Below are positions 9,850-21,306 of a DNA stretch of 64,000 nucleotides, one piece after another. The position numbers and the translations under genes are program-made. Location of the stretch: positions 42,599,001 through 42,663,000 of the forward strand of contig OX419758.1 in assembly GCA_948567375.1 (NCBI GenBank), in the 5' to 3' direction. This DNA comes from Lunularia cruciata. Taxonomy: Eukaryota > Streptophyta > Marchantiopsida > Lunulariales > Lunulariaceae. The stretch's first letter is position 1. The number at the start of each line of letters is the position of its first letter. The notes under the pieces were generated by a model that was not told where the DNA came from, searched no databases, and saw nothing but the letters and a program-made list of their open reading frames with translations.

Positions 9850-10990
9850 AATTCATCTCTCCATGTGGTTCAAAGGTCGCTTGTATGGAGGCCGATGGCC
9901 TTTAAGATGACAAGCATGACAATTGATGGCTATGTGCCCAATTTGACCACAATTGGAACACCATCATTGTTCTGCTTGAGCCCCTTCTCCCCGTGAGACC
10001 CCTTCTCCACATGAGACCCCTTCTCCACATGAGACCCCTTCTCTCCTTTCTTTGACTCGTCCTTATTCTCCTTGGAGAGGTATTGCTCCTTGGTCTTGAA
10101 ACTGAATGTTGCACAATTCAATAGGAATTGGTCCACCAAAATGGTGTCTCTCAACTTGATAGTTTTGCATTGATATTATTGCTTCACCTCTTCCAAGTGC
10201 CCCTGCTATTCTTTGAGCATGAGCAATGGCTTCAAAAACTGTAAAAGGATTTTGCACCATTACCTCTTGGCAAATCTACTCTTTAAATCCTCCCTTGAAA
10301 TTGTCAAGAGCTATGATTGGACTCATATTTGTTATCACAACTTGTAGATCCAGAAATGCCTCCACGTACTCTTGTGAGCTATTCTTCTACTTCAACCTCC
10401 AAAGTCTAGTTTGGGCCATTGTACAAAATCTATAGATTGGAAATTCTTGAGTAGCCCTTCTTGCATGGCTGTCCAAGTGACCTCTCTTCCTTCTACCAAC
10501 AATAATCATTCCCAAGTGGCATACCATGTGAGTCCTTTATCTATCAAGTACCCACACTCAAACACACTTGTAGAATGATCAATGATCTATGTTGTGAATA
10601 ATCAAAGGTATTGATTCATTCTTGAAATCCAATTTTCCACTACTTCCATGGAATGATTTACCTTGTAAGGCTCAATGTTGCACATCTTTTTCATTTTTAG
10701 TAACAATGTGGCTTGGTTGTTGATTGGAATCAATGTCATTGGCATGCATAACTCTCCAAGTACTTTGATTGCTAGTGTTGGTTGTTGAGATGACTCCACT
10801 TCTTGCATTACTTGATCATTCTTTACAGTACTTATTTGATTTTGCAATTCTCCCATTGTCATCTTGATTTCCTGAAACTTGTTCAACATCCCTTGCATTC
10901 CTTGCATCAACTCCTTTAATTGCAGATCCATGATTCCTACACACGGCCAATTATGGATCCATGATTCCCTCCCAATGTTCAATTGCTACT
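9850..10990 (-). pseudogene. Retrotransposon Gag relic with zinc knuckle
   Basis: Reading leftwards the relic has a coiled segment (MQGMLNKFQEIKMTMGELQ, about 10900), a Gag core in several frames (VENWISRMNQYL, then GLTWYATWE, TWTAMQEGLLKNFQ and VFEAIAHAQRIAGALGRGE), a Lys/Ser/His tandem repeat, and a perfect CX2CX4HX4C knuckle (CSNCGQIGHIAINC, about 9912-9955) followed by CHACHLKGHR. The frame is broken by stops and shifts. No RT follows before the LINE copy, so this is a Gag-only remnant. Confidence 0.7.
9990..10045 (-). repeat. In-frame 18-bp tandem repeat in the Gag relic
   Basis: About three copies of an 18-bp unit encode the hexapeptide KGSHVE. The units are nearly identical, so they arose recently or are being homogenised. 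They lie just N-terminal to the zinc knuckle. Confidence 0.8.
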
Positions 10991-11399
10991 TCCTACTTCA
11001 ATAGAGGGTTAGAATGATCACTCGGGAGGAAGTATGAACTATGGGGACTACCAATTTACCTCAAAGGCTATCACTCATTGATAATATTCCTCATCAAAAT
11101 TGCGGACTACAAAATTCCTAAACATCACTTTTGGTCTATCTACATAATGGATTTCTACTTACATGTTGAAAGGGTGAGGATTTAGTACATTCAAATCCAT
11201 AACATTATAATAGAATGTAGATTGTCAAATCCCACTCTTTGTCATATACCACTACAGGTAGAATCATTGGGTTTGGTGAATTCATCACTTTGTCCATGAA
11301 TTTTGTTCCAAAGTGATAAACAAGAGATACTTTCATTTTCTCTCATTGAGTGTACATAATCTTGATGGGGAATGGATTCAAGAATGGGAAGCTGGGTGC

Positions 11400-12450
11400 A
11401 TGAAATTGTCCTCCCAGTGCCTATATCCCATCTGTCTCTAAAACACTTCTTAAGTCTAGCAATTTCTACTCTCTCTCCATCTCATAAGCAATAAAGGTCA
11501 TGTGTCTCTCCTACTTTGCGACAAGATTATCCTCTTGCTCACAAAGGAGTCTCTCTCTCTACTGAAATCTACCTTGCTCCTCCAAGTCTCCAATCTACTC
11601 TCACACTCAAGCACTAATCGTCTTGCTCCACTACACTCTCTAATCTACTCTCATGCTCAAGCACCAATCTCTCTTTCTCTCCTACACTCTCCGATCTACT
11701 CCTGTGCTCAAGCATTATCTCTCTTGCTCCTCTACACTCTCTAGTCTACTCTCCTACTCAACCAGAAGTCTGTCTCCCACCTTAGCCACTTGAACATAAT
11801 CATCTAAAACACGTGTGATATTAATAGAACAAGAGGGTGAAGGTACTTTGTAGGGTGAGATGCACTCTCCACAAATGGAGAAGGAGGAGAAAGGGAAGAA
11901 GAGGGAGAAGGAACTTCCTCAAAGGATGAAGATGGAGAAGGAACTCTCTCCCTAAAACTATCACTTAATAACCTCACTACCCGTAAGGTATGTGGCTAAA
12001 TACAAATCTATTGAACACAAATATGTTGAAAACATGTTCACAAGTGGAACATATAATCATCCATCAAGAAAAATGTACTTTCAATCAAGTAAATACACAA
12101 TTTCATTTATTAAGGCATGTTAAATTAAGTCATTTATTAAATTTGGTAATGGTCTATACAATAGAACTTTGTATATTTTCAAATAATGAAAACATACAAA
12201 AATATGCCAAAACTCAAATCTAATCAATCATTCACTGTCCTCATCCTTCCCTTCATCAACACTCTTATCCTTGTCCTCACTATTTGCATCCTCATGATCA
12301 TCATCATCCTCTTCATTGCATATAATCTCCTCCTCTCCATCAAACCTCTCTCCACAAAGAGGTGAGTGAGTATCTGCCCAAGGAAGGTAACTCTAAACTT
12401 GCATCCCTTAGGTCTCCTCAATTGGCTTTGCAAACTCCCCACCTATGTCA
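11400..12450 (-). pseudogene. TE-like coiled-coil gene fragment, copy 1
   Basis: This is homologous at DNA level to 43.1-44.4 kb. Reading leftwards it has a segment with SLQSQLRRPKGCKFRVTFLG and ILTHLFVERG, an acidic Asp/Glu codon-rich run (about 12,240-12,330), a Ser/Glu-rich part (11,840-11,960) and a block of four 51-bp repeats (11,577-11,770) that would encode a Leu/Glu/Arg-rich coiled coil. Stops interrupt it. I do not recognise the protein family. Its repetition in the window suggests it belongs to a transposable element. Confidence 0.5.
11577..11770 (-). repeat. Four 51-bp coiled-coil coding repeats, copy 1
   Basis: The unit contains the shared words ACACTCTC and CTCAAGCA on the plus strand. 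On the minus strand it reads as a 17-residue heptad-like Glu/Arg/Leu unit. The same array occurs at 43.50-43.71 kb. Confidence 0.75.
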
Positions 12451-13740
12451 TGATAGCTCAAAATGCTTACTCTCCCAATCATTTACGAGTGCTCCACCCA
12501 TAACCATAACATATTTATGAGAAATTGAATATTATGACCCATCATTTTTTACAGGTTGTTGGTATTCAATAAATCTTAATTGTGCAGTATTGGAATAATT
12601 AATGAACCAAGATTTGAATTCAAATTTGAAAAGCAAGGGGTGTACACATCAGAGTTGAAAAATGGTACTTGACATGCAAAATGCAATACAATACTCATTT
12701 TACTTTATCTATGAGACAAGTATTCTTGCTTACATTGGTGTTATTGTAATGGTAGTATGTTATTTCTATTGACATTGAGATGTCCTAGTGCAACTTTGAT
12801 AGTGAAGCAATGTTGCCCTCTAGTACAAGGCTACAACTCAACAAGAAAATAGTGAAGTGTATTTAAGAAATAAGGAGAAGCAAGGTTGAGGAATTGAGTT
12901 TCAACAATGAATGGAGTTTTGGAGTGGAGGACTATTGGAGTGAAGATGAAGAAGATAGTACACTCGAAATTTGAAATTCATTTTGAAATAATTTAGAAGG
13001 TTGGATAGTAAAGCATTTAGAAATATGAAGGATGGATATTTTCTCATTCCAAGCCTAGTGGATGCTATAAAAGATCATCATGTAGTTAGAAATCCATGAA
13101 AGAGAAGTCAAACTCCCATTTGGATGTAAGTGGCTGTGGTGTTGATAGGTTTGGGCATTATGGTACATCAATAGCTAGAAGGTTTAACATTTAGTGTACA
13201 AGTGCATGATCAATTATTATATTCATTGAGCAAGTAATGATTGCAATTGTATCAATACTAAGAAAGGAGGTGAAATTGCACTACAAAGAAGAGAGATAGC
13301 AAATTTCATTGGTATTTTTGTATAAAGTTTTTCCCAAGGTTGTGGGAGTTGTGTACTACACTCTTTTTTCCTAAGCTCAAAAACTAACTATCATTAGAGA
13401 AATCTAACATAGCCATAAGGGATTCTATTCTATAAATAGACAAGTACTATGTGATGATTGGAGGAAAATATTACACTTTGCAAGAGGTAAGGTAGTGTTA
13501 TCTGAGTATTCTCTGTTATAAATACTTGTTCATCTTTATTTGTCATTGTTTCTTTCTTGATGAGTTATCACACTTGATATCATATTCATTGAGTTTGAGT
13601 TTCATGCATTGTTATTGTTTCTTCCAAGGAGTTATACAATGGAGTTCACATTCATTAAGTTTGAGCTTGTGATTTACTCAAGGATGTTGGGATCATGTCA
13701 TGACATGGCATGCTTGAGGAGGTCTCCAATTTGAGCCAAG
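12451..13740. other. AT-rich stretch without recognisable gene
   Basis: Stops are frequent in all frames. I see no conserved domain. The last few hundred bases may be degraded upstream sequence of the Harbinger scrap that follows. Confidence 0.5.
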
Positions 13741-13965
13741 TTGAATCACCTAGGTGAATGCAATTTACTTGATAGCACACAATATTTATTAGGGGGTTCA
13801 GGTTATGTACCCATGTGTCACCTTGTGCACTCTTTCAAACAAGCATGCTTGTTGGATAAGGCTGATTTCAACCAATGTGTTGCTAGAACAAGAGAAGTCA
13901 CAAACATTGTATACAAGTTTGGAAAGCCTTGTGGTTTTTGCTCAAAGAAATACAAGTTCAATTGA
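13690..13965 (+). pseudogene. PIF/Harbinger transposase fragment, copy 1
   Basis: A 74-codon piece contains YLLGGSGYVPMCHLV and FNQCVARTREV, matching the C-terminal part of Harbinger DDE transposases (usually LLGDSGYP...RTRxxVERAFG). The Asp of GDSGY is Gly here and the ERAF Glu region is lost, so the fragment cannot be active. A related and longer relic lies on the minus strand at 46.8-47.9 kb. Both share the DNA word CATGTCATRACATG upstream. Confidence 0.65.
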
Positions 13966-14050
13966 ATGATATATCTAGAAATTCTATCTTATTGAATTGG
14001 GTTAGTATTTGTACAATTTTACATAGCTTCTTGATTAATAGTGCATACAT

Positions 14051-14079
14051 CTATATATATATATATATATATATATATT
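14051..14079. repeat. TA dinucleotide microsatellite
   Basis: An uninterrupted alternating TA run of about 28 bases. Confidence 0.95.
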
Positions 14080-14487
14080 ATGGAGGATGAGGACTTTGGA
14101 GAAGACTTGCATTCTGATTTCCTTAAAGTTGGTGTTTTTGAGATGCATAAAGAACTAAGGAAAAAACTAGAACTTCAATTTTATATCAATTTTTTGCATT
14201 CAACCACCAATTGGGTGATTTGTTGAATCCAAGTCAATAAGCTTGGTATGTTATTGTAATTAATAAACAAGATCCATTTGAATGAAGTGTAAATTCTGAA
14301 TTGGATTTGTATTTGCTCGTTGAATCCAAGACAATAAACATTATATGGTATGGTAATCAATAAAGAACTCCATGTTATGAATCTTAAGTCCTAGAGCTAT
14401 GGAATTTGGTATACATGGTATGCACTCAAGTGTAGTCTCCGGCCAATATGTGTGGTATATACAAGCAAGAAAGAATGAATGAATACA

Positions 14488-15232
14488 TGTAATACCAAGA
14501 GCTAGCCATATGATCTAGATGTGAAATTTGGTTTGGTAACATCTAGAATGATGTTATACATGATGGTCAAAATAGATAAGATAGAAGTATCACCAAAAGA
14601 GTACATCTACAAATAGGGCAGAAATCGAAATAGACTTGAGAACCTTAGAACCAATAGCTAGACATATGATTTAAAGGTGAGAATTGGTTTGGTAACATCT
14701 GGAAGGATGTTACACATGATGGACTAAAAAGATCAGAAAGAGGTATCACCAAAAGGGGACTTCTACTAATAGAGTAGGAACCGAAATATGCCTGAAATCT
14801 TTGAAGGCAATTTTGGAGGCCTAAACGGATGAATTAGACCTAAAAAATGTGCAAATTCCCCCCCCCCTCCCCAATGGAGGAAAGACTGGCCTTCCCTCCC
14901 CCTGCTTTGTCTCGTTGAGAGCTTTCCAATAGTACCTTACTCACATGATTCTGAGATTCCTACAAGAAGATTTTCTAAAAGATTCCCTTTGGTCAAAGCT
15001 TGTTTGACCAACCAGATAGGACCTAGACCAGACATGTCACCCATCCAAGTAAGTAATCCAAGGGTGGAGCTTGCTGACATGTCACCTATCTGTGTCCCTA
15101 ATCCTATGGTGGAGCTTCCTTGGAGGAGATTCTCTTTGTCTATATAATAAAGAGAAGGTGCTCCTTTGGGGCATCAAATGTTTGAGTGTGAAATCTGTGT
15201 TTTATCTCTTCTCTTGTCCTTGGAGTATTACA
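14488..15232 (-). repeat. Solo LTR, TGTAATAC family, copy 1 (745 bp)
   Basis: It has terminal inverted repeats TGTAATAC...GTATTACA and is flanked by near-identical 5-bp sequences ATACA and ATACC, a probable target-site duplication. It aligns in reverse to 21,902-22,630 and to 62,328-62,921. No internal retroelement sequence adjoins it, so it is best explained as an LTR-LTR recombination product. Confidence 0.75.
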
Positions 15233-16685
15233 ATACCATAATCTAGACTTGGGAATGTGAGAATGAGATGTGGAATGTGAGAATGACAACCCACCACATG
15301 GATTCCAAGAGACAAGGGATTTTATACCCAAAAAAGATGCATAATCCATACTAATCGACATGCAAAGTATGAGTATGAGATGATGCATGAGTGCATTGTA
15401 CTAACTATAAAAAAAATTCAAAAGTGAGATGTTTTTCCCAATTATTAGAATCCAAATTGAGAGTATGAATTGTTTTGTAAGGGAGTATATATGGGATGCA
15501 TTGGTTGAAAGTGAGAGATTTTGTTGTTCAAGAAGAGATTTTCAGGCGAAAGGAATGATAAATTTTAAGACTAAAGAGGTTGAGTTCACTTGTAGGGTCA
15601 AAGGGATGTCAATGTCTATGTCAAGAAGTCACCATCAAAAACCAATAATATTGATTTATGTAAGTGATGTTTGGATATTTATTTCAATGGAGGATCATAT
15701 AAATTCATGGTAATTTGAAGGTTTAGAACCTCAACTTTAGAGTGATAGAAGAATTGAAAGACCAACAAGAGTGAGTGAGATTTTACAAGAGTGAGATTTT
15801 GAAGGAAGACATGGAGGGAGTTCAAAGGAGAATGGGAGAGTGGGAATTCAAAAGAGTGTAGGGAGTGCATTCCAAGGGAGTGAGATTGAGAAGTTTAGTT
15901 TCCATAGGAGAGAGCAATCAAGGAGTTATTGGAGAGTTGAAGAGAAGAAGCATTGACAAGAAATTTTTTTTAAATTAATAAATATGAGAAAATTGGGATA
16001 AGAGAGAGGAAGGAAAATATTGGGAAAGTAAAAGAGAGAGAGAGAGAGAGAGTTGGAGAGAGGGAGAACAAGAGATTACAAAGAGAGCAATAGATACCAT
16101 AGCAATTGAGGAGTAGCAAAAAGAGAAGAAGGACCTATGAGAGGGAGAGAAGTGGTTGAGAAACTCCAAGACTAGAGAAATTCATGGAGAGGGAGAACAA
16201 GAGAGAAAAGAAAATTTATAAGGAAAGAAAAAGTGGAAATTCATCTTGGAGAAACACATGCAATAGTCCTACAAATGAAATTTTTGATATGATTGAGTGG
16301 CCAAGAAGGAACACATGGAGGAAACAAAAAGGGACCCTAGATCATTCAGTTTCACATTAAAGCTGATATATAACCTATATTAGGTGGTGTTGGATGGACA
16401 AAGACCAGATCAAAAGTGCAACATAAAAAATTTGAGAATCTAATTTGGATGGAATGGGCTTGAAATTCACCATTACTATCTAATATCCCTAGCTACATGT
16501 GAGTCCATCAACCTCAAAATTCTTGCAATTTTTGTCCAAAAAATGCTCAAAACTCTTGCATGTTTGATTGTAGAATGTTGGAATTGCTCAAATTTGCACA
16601 AAACTCAAAATTATTCACAAATTTTCCCTATACATGCCACTACAACCCAAATCCTTAACCAAGCAACCCATGTAGACTACAAATA
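15233..16685. other. Non-coding, purine-rich stretch
   Basis: Only short open frames of no recognisable family occur. From about 15,760 to 16,250 the plus strand is strongly GA-rich, including an AG microsatellite (16,032-16,052). Confidence 0.5.
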
Positions 16686-16949
16686 TGTTTGATAAAATTT
16701 ACGAGAGTCACAACAACATGCAGATTACAAGCAAGTTCATGCATTACATAGGAGTATGTGGTTCACCTCAATGTGAGGTTACATCCACAAGAAGCTTTAG
16801 GAAAAGACTTTACTGACCCTAGGCTCATCACCATATCTCTCATTCAAGTCTAGCTCTTGCACATCCTCACAATCCACTCTTACTATCTACCTTTGAGAGA
16901 TCAATCCTGATTATAGTGTAACACTAAGGCATGAGAGTAAATCCTAACA
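16686..16949 (-). repeat. 3' LTR of the copia element (264 bp)
   Basis: It begins TGTTTGATAAAA and ends CCTAACA on the plus strand, giving TGTT...AACA inverted ends. It aligns along its whole length to 23,987-24,252 with scattered substitutions. Confidence 0.93.
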
Positions 16950-16962
16950 AACTCCCCCTTGA
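16950..16962 (-). other. Polypurine tract of the copia element
   Basis: On the minus strand a GTCAAGGGGGAGTT run sits directly before the 3' LTR, where plus-strand cDNA synthesis would be primed. Confidence 0.8.
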
Positions 16963-17255
16963 CTCTTGTCTTGGGGTTAGTAACCTTGCTAAACAGTTTA
17001 TCACTCAGTAGGAAGTTCTACACAGATAGCCAATTGCTTGACTCCTCCTTTAAACTAGGATAAACTAGAACTTATAACCGTAGCTCATACAAGGATAGAA
17101 CCAAAACAGCCAAGGTCATCTCCAATGCTAAATCACCTTATTCATGCTCCACTTTCACAACCTGCAATGTAGAACAATACCTAGAGAAACTTTCTAAAGG
17201 TATGACTTTGGTAAAGGCATTAGTTGGGTTGAGTTTACCATCAATCTTCATTAGC

Positions 17256-18254
17256 TCAAACTTTTTTCTCTAACACAACTTGCCTAAGAAAGTGGTACCT
17301 GATATCTATGTGCTTAACCCTATTGTCCATCACCTGATTTCCAGCTAGGTGTAAAGCATTTTGACTGTCACAATGAAGCATTACATTACCATGCAATAGC
17401 CCCATCTCAACAACAAGTCTATCCAACCAAATTGCCTCCTTTGTTGCATTGATTGCTACCATATACTCTGCTTCTGTAGTAGATTGTGCAACATACTTCT
17501 GCAAGGTAGATCTCCAACTAATGCACCAACCACCAAGTGTGAATACATACCCTATTTTTGACCTCTTCTTGTCCAAATCTTGTCCATAATCAGCATCTAC
17601 ATAGCCATTTAGTGATGTGGCATTCATTGATCTTCTATTAAATAAGAGCACATAGTCTAGTGTACCTCTCAAATACTTGAGAATCCACTTAATTGTTCCC
17701 AATGAATCCTTCAACATATACCTGCACACCTTACCCATTGCTAGGGCAAGATCAGATCTAGTGCAAGTCATCAAGTACATGAGACTCCTAACAGCCTTCT
17801 CATAAGAAATGTTACACATCAAACCCTTCTCTTTGGCATTTGTAGGACAACATGGCACTAAAAGCTTGAAATGAGGAGCTACAAGAGTACTTACTGGTTT
17901 ACAGTTCTCCATGTTGAGCCTAATAAGTACCTTCCTAGCATACTTACCTTGCATCAACCACAACTGATCAGTGCCCAAGTTCCTCTTGATCTCCATGCCT
18001 AATATCCTTCTGGCCAACTCTAGATAATTCATCCTGAACTCCAAACTCAAGAGCACCTTGAGCTTGTTCACCTCAGATCTATCCTTGGTAGCTATCAACA
18101 TGTCATCCACATACAACACAAGAATAATAAAACCAAAGGTCTTATTACTCATTGGTTTCATGTACACACAAGGATCAAATAAACTCTTGTTGAAATCATG
18201 AGCATGCATAAACTTATCAAACCTCTTGTTCCATTGATGAGGTGCTTGCTTCAA
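17256..18254 (-). pseudogene. Copia RT C-terminal half and RNase H
   Basis: This is an open stretch of 332 codons. It has the RT active site LYVDDMLIATKD, then LGMEIKRN, YMLKDSLGTIKWILKYLRGT, and RNase H with NGYVDADYGQDLDKKRS, TEAEYMVAINATKEAIWL and HCDSQNALHLAGN, ending VKHIDIRYHFLRQ. This part is free of stops and nearly intact. It begins after a stop and frame change that separates it from the N-terminal RT half at 18,251-18,952. Confidence 0.92.
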
Positions 18255-18952
18255 TCCATACTAGGACTCAGCAACCTGCACACCTTGTCCTCTTGGCCTT
18301 TCTTCACAAACCTCATGGGTTTTCTCATGAAGATCCTCTCATCCAAGGTTCCATAAAGAAACATCATGACGACATCCATCTGATCTAAGGTAAAACCAAA
18401 TAATGCAACCAACATACATAATAGACATATTGTGGAATACTTTGCAACAAGAGAAAAGACTTCATTGTAGTCCATCCCCTTCTCTTGAGTGGAATACTTT
18501 GCAACAAGAGAAAATACTTCATTGTAGTCCACCCCTTTATTTTGAGTGAACCCCTTGGCTACCAACCTAGCCTTGTAAATCTTAGATCCTTCCTTAAGAC
18601 CCTCCTTCAACTTGTAAATCCACTTGCAATCTATCACTTGTTGATCCTTAGGTAACCTAACTAGCTCCCAAGTTTTGTTTCTCCTCAAGGATTCCATCTC
18701 CCTCTCCATAGAACCAAACCACTCATCCTTCTCACTAAAAGAACATGCTTCCTTATAGGACAAAGGTTCACCTTCCTCCAAGACCAAACTATGAGCATCA
18801 TCTCCAAAAGTCAAGTCATCATCTAACAACTTAGTTGAATTAGTCCACATACCATATCTATTTGGAGCTTGACTAGCACACCCTAATGACCTCCTTGATG
18901 AACTCTCTTCTTGATCTCCATGTGTAGGTCCAATGTGAGGCTGACCTAGCAC
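18251..18952 (-). pseudogene. Copia RT N-terminal half with an internal 57-bp duplication
   Basis: It carries the copia RT start (EPLSYKEACSFSEKDEWFGS, then WELVRLPKDQQVIDCKWIYK and KARLVAKGFTQ). A 19-residue segment, DYNEVFSLVAKYST with its flank, then appears twice in a row, followed by FGFTLDQMDVVMMFLYGTLD. The duplication is in frame and would insert extra residues within the fingers and palm of the RT. Confidence 0.9.
18433..18546 (-). repeat. 57-bp tandem duplication inside the copia RT
   Basis: Two adjacent 57-bp copies (18,433-18,489 and 18,490-18,546) differ at only a few positions. The length is a multiple of three and preserves the frame. Confidence 0.95.
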
Positions 18953-19039
18953 ATTTTGTTACTCTCCAGCAACTACTTGTTCCACTTGTTCTTGCTCCTC
19001 AAGAACTTGCTCCGCCATAGGGGCACCTCCTTCTTCCTC

Positions 19040-20010
19040 ATCACTTAAGTGATCAATCTGCCCCTCAACTAGATTTAAGATGGGAAACTTACCTTTTTCA
19101 GTGTAGGGACCTTGAGCATTCCCCCCTCCTTAAATGATTTGGATGCATTAAAGGATACATCCCTACTGACAACAACCTTACATGCTATTGGATCCCATAG
19201 CCTATAAGCCTTCACTCCACTTTCATAGCCAAGAAAAATAAATTTCTTTGATTTAACATCCAACTTGGACCTATTCTCCTTAGGTGTATGTGAATATGCA
19301 TCATAATCAATCAAATATCATAATCAAATATCTTCAATCTACCATAATCAGCTGGTTGCTGATGCCTCAACTCATATGGCGTCTTGAAGTTGATTGTATT
19401 GGATGGAGAAATATTTACCACATATGCTGTTGTGTTGACAGCTTTGCCCAAAACTCATGTGACAACTTTGATTTGCTCAACATACTCCGCACATGCTCCA
19501 ACAATGTCCGGTTTAGCCACTCAGCAACACCGTTCTAATGTGGAGTGTAAACTATGGTAAGGTGGCGAGTTATCCTCCGTTTTATATAGTACACCTGAAA
19601 CTCTCTAGAGACATACTCCCCACCATTTTCTAATCTCAAACACCTCACCTTCTCCCCAATATGGGTCTCTACTTGGGTCTTCCACTTCTTGAAAGTGGAA
19701 AAGACTTCAGACTTGTGGTGCATGAAATAAGTCCACACAAACTTCAGTAATCATCAATAAATATCACATACTAAACTTTTCTAGAGTATGAGGGTGTAAA
19801 ATATGGTCCCACACATCACTTCATACTTGAGTAGACCCTTGGAACTTTGGTCCCCACTTTAGAAACAATTGGTTTTGTTTTCCTAAGATGCAATGCTCAT
19901 AAAAGTCCAACTTCACCGCCTTCAAGCTAGATAGCAAGTCATTCCTTCTCAAGACAACCAAATGCTTCTCACTCAAATGACCTAGTTGTGAATTCCACAC
20001 AACCATCATC
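19040..20010 (-). pseudogene. Copia integrase, degenerate
   Basis: Pieces in several frames give the pre-integrase region (WNSQLGHLSEKHLVVLRRND, about 19,990), the catalytic core (FKKWKTQVETHIGEKVRCLR, LENGGEYVSREF, then NGVAEWLNRTL) and the post-core segment (KKFIFLGYESGVKAYRLWDP and VVSRDVSF, about 19,140-19,240). The usual Asp of SDNGGE reads Glu. A TAG interrupts directly before NGVAE. Integrase would insert the cDNA into the genome. This copy cannot. Confidence 0.85.
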
Positions 20011-20436
20011 TCATCTTAAGACATGGTTACATTGGCTTCTCTACATAGTATAGTGTACTCCAATACAAATAGACTCTTTCAAAAGTTACCACTAGATAAC
20101 CTTACCACCAGAAGTGACTTGAAGTACCCCATCACCAACACTCTATTGATGACTTTAGGCATGCAATACTCCAAGGGAAATCAGATTCTTCTTCATGTCA
20201 AGTATGAACCAAACATCATTCAACTTATGCACAACTCCATCAAACATTCAAATCCTTACGGACCCCAATCTCCTCAATCCGACAAGGTTGATCATTCCCC
20301 ATCAAAATTGAACCATTTGATATTGTAAGTGATTGGAAGAACTCCTTGATGTAGCAAATATGGTACAAGCAAGCACAATCTAGAATCCCTCATCATTCCT
20401 ATTAGGAGATGAGGCACAAAAAGCATACCCATAGTT

Positions 20437-21306
20437 TCACAAATCATATTGATCATCTAACATATCAATATCCTCATCAACATAAACTATGTTTGTTGAA
20501 GAGCCTTCATCTAGCTTTCCTTTGCCCTTAGCTTTACCTTCCTTCTTCACATGGCCTAATTTGCCACATCCCCAACAAGTCACTTGTTTCCACTCCTTGG
20601 ACTTGCCTCTAGACTTAGACCTGGACCTGGCCTTGCTTTTCCCCTTATCATTATCATTAGTCCTCCACTGAGGTCTCCCATGTTGGACAACCAAAGCATT
20701 GCCCAGAGTAGAAGATGACACTAAGGTTGCAACAAGTTTCTATTGCAAGTCATCCATAAGTAGAGTTGTTGTCATCTCTTCAAAGGTTCTAGTCTTCTTC
20801 TCATGGTGTAACAAAACTCGTGAAAGTGACTGATAGGATGGCGGTAAGGAGGCCAACAAGTGTAGCACATTCTGCTCCTCATTCAGGTCCTCTCCCAAGT
20901 TTGTCAATTCCACCACTAAGTCATGAAATGCATCCACATGGTCACTAATATTGGTCCCTAGTTTCATCTTGAATGTGATTAATTTGAGATTGGTGTACAA
21001 TCTGTTTGATAATTCATTCTGATGATACTTGCCTTGAAGTGCATCAAACAACAAGGTACAATTGGAATGCTCCCCCACTTGCTTGATCACATGGGGCTGA
21101 AGGTGAAGCAAAATATTATTCATGGCTTGCTCTTGCATATCATCCCAATCGCTTTGTCTCACATCCTCAAGTTTCTCCCTCAAGAGCTTACCCAAACCAG
21201 TTGCCCTTAATACTTCTTTCACCTACCTTTCCCGCAACAAGTAATCCATGCGGCCATCAAACTTTGCCACATCAAACTTGGGTCCACCAAGCTTCAAAGT
21301 ACCCAT
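20437..21306 (-). pseudogene. Copia Gag with defective zinc knuckle
   Basis: The probable start ATG is at 21,306 (MGTLKLGGPKFDVAKFDGRM), followed within 30 codons by a TAG (21,225-21,223). The frame then runs through LRATGLGKLLREKLE, NRLYTNLKLITFKMK and LLASLPPSYQSLSRVLL, the UBN2-type copia Gag. The knuckle reads CWGCGKLGHVKKEGK, so the last Cys of CX2CX4HX4C is missing. The protease that should follow (the DSG motif) is not recognisable. Confidence 0.87.

Noticed and set aside
14820-14880. C-rich run (CCCCCCCC) as a possible G-quadruplex or regulatory site
   Set aside because: It is a single homopolymer run inside a solo LTR, also present in part in copy 2. There are no four G-tracts of suitable spacing.
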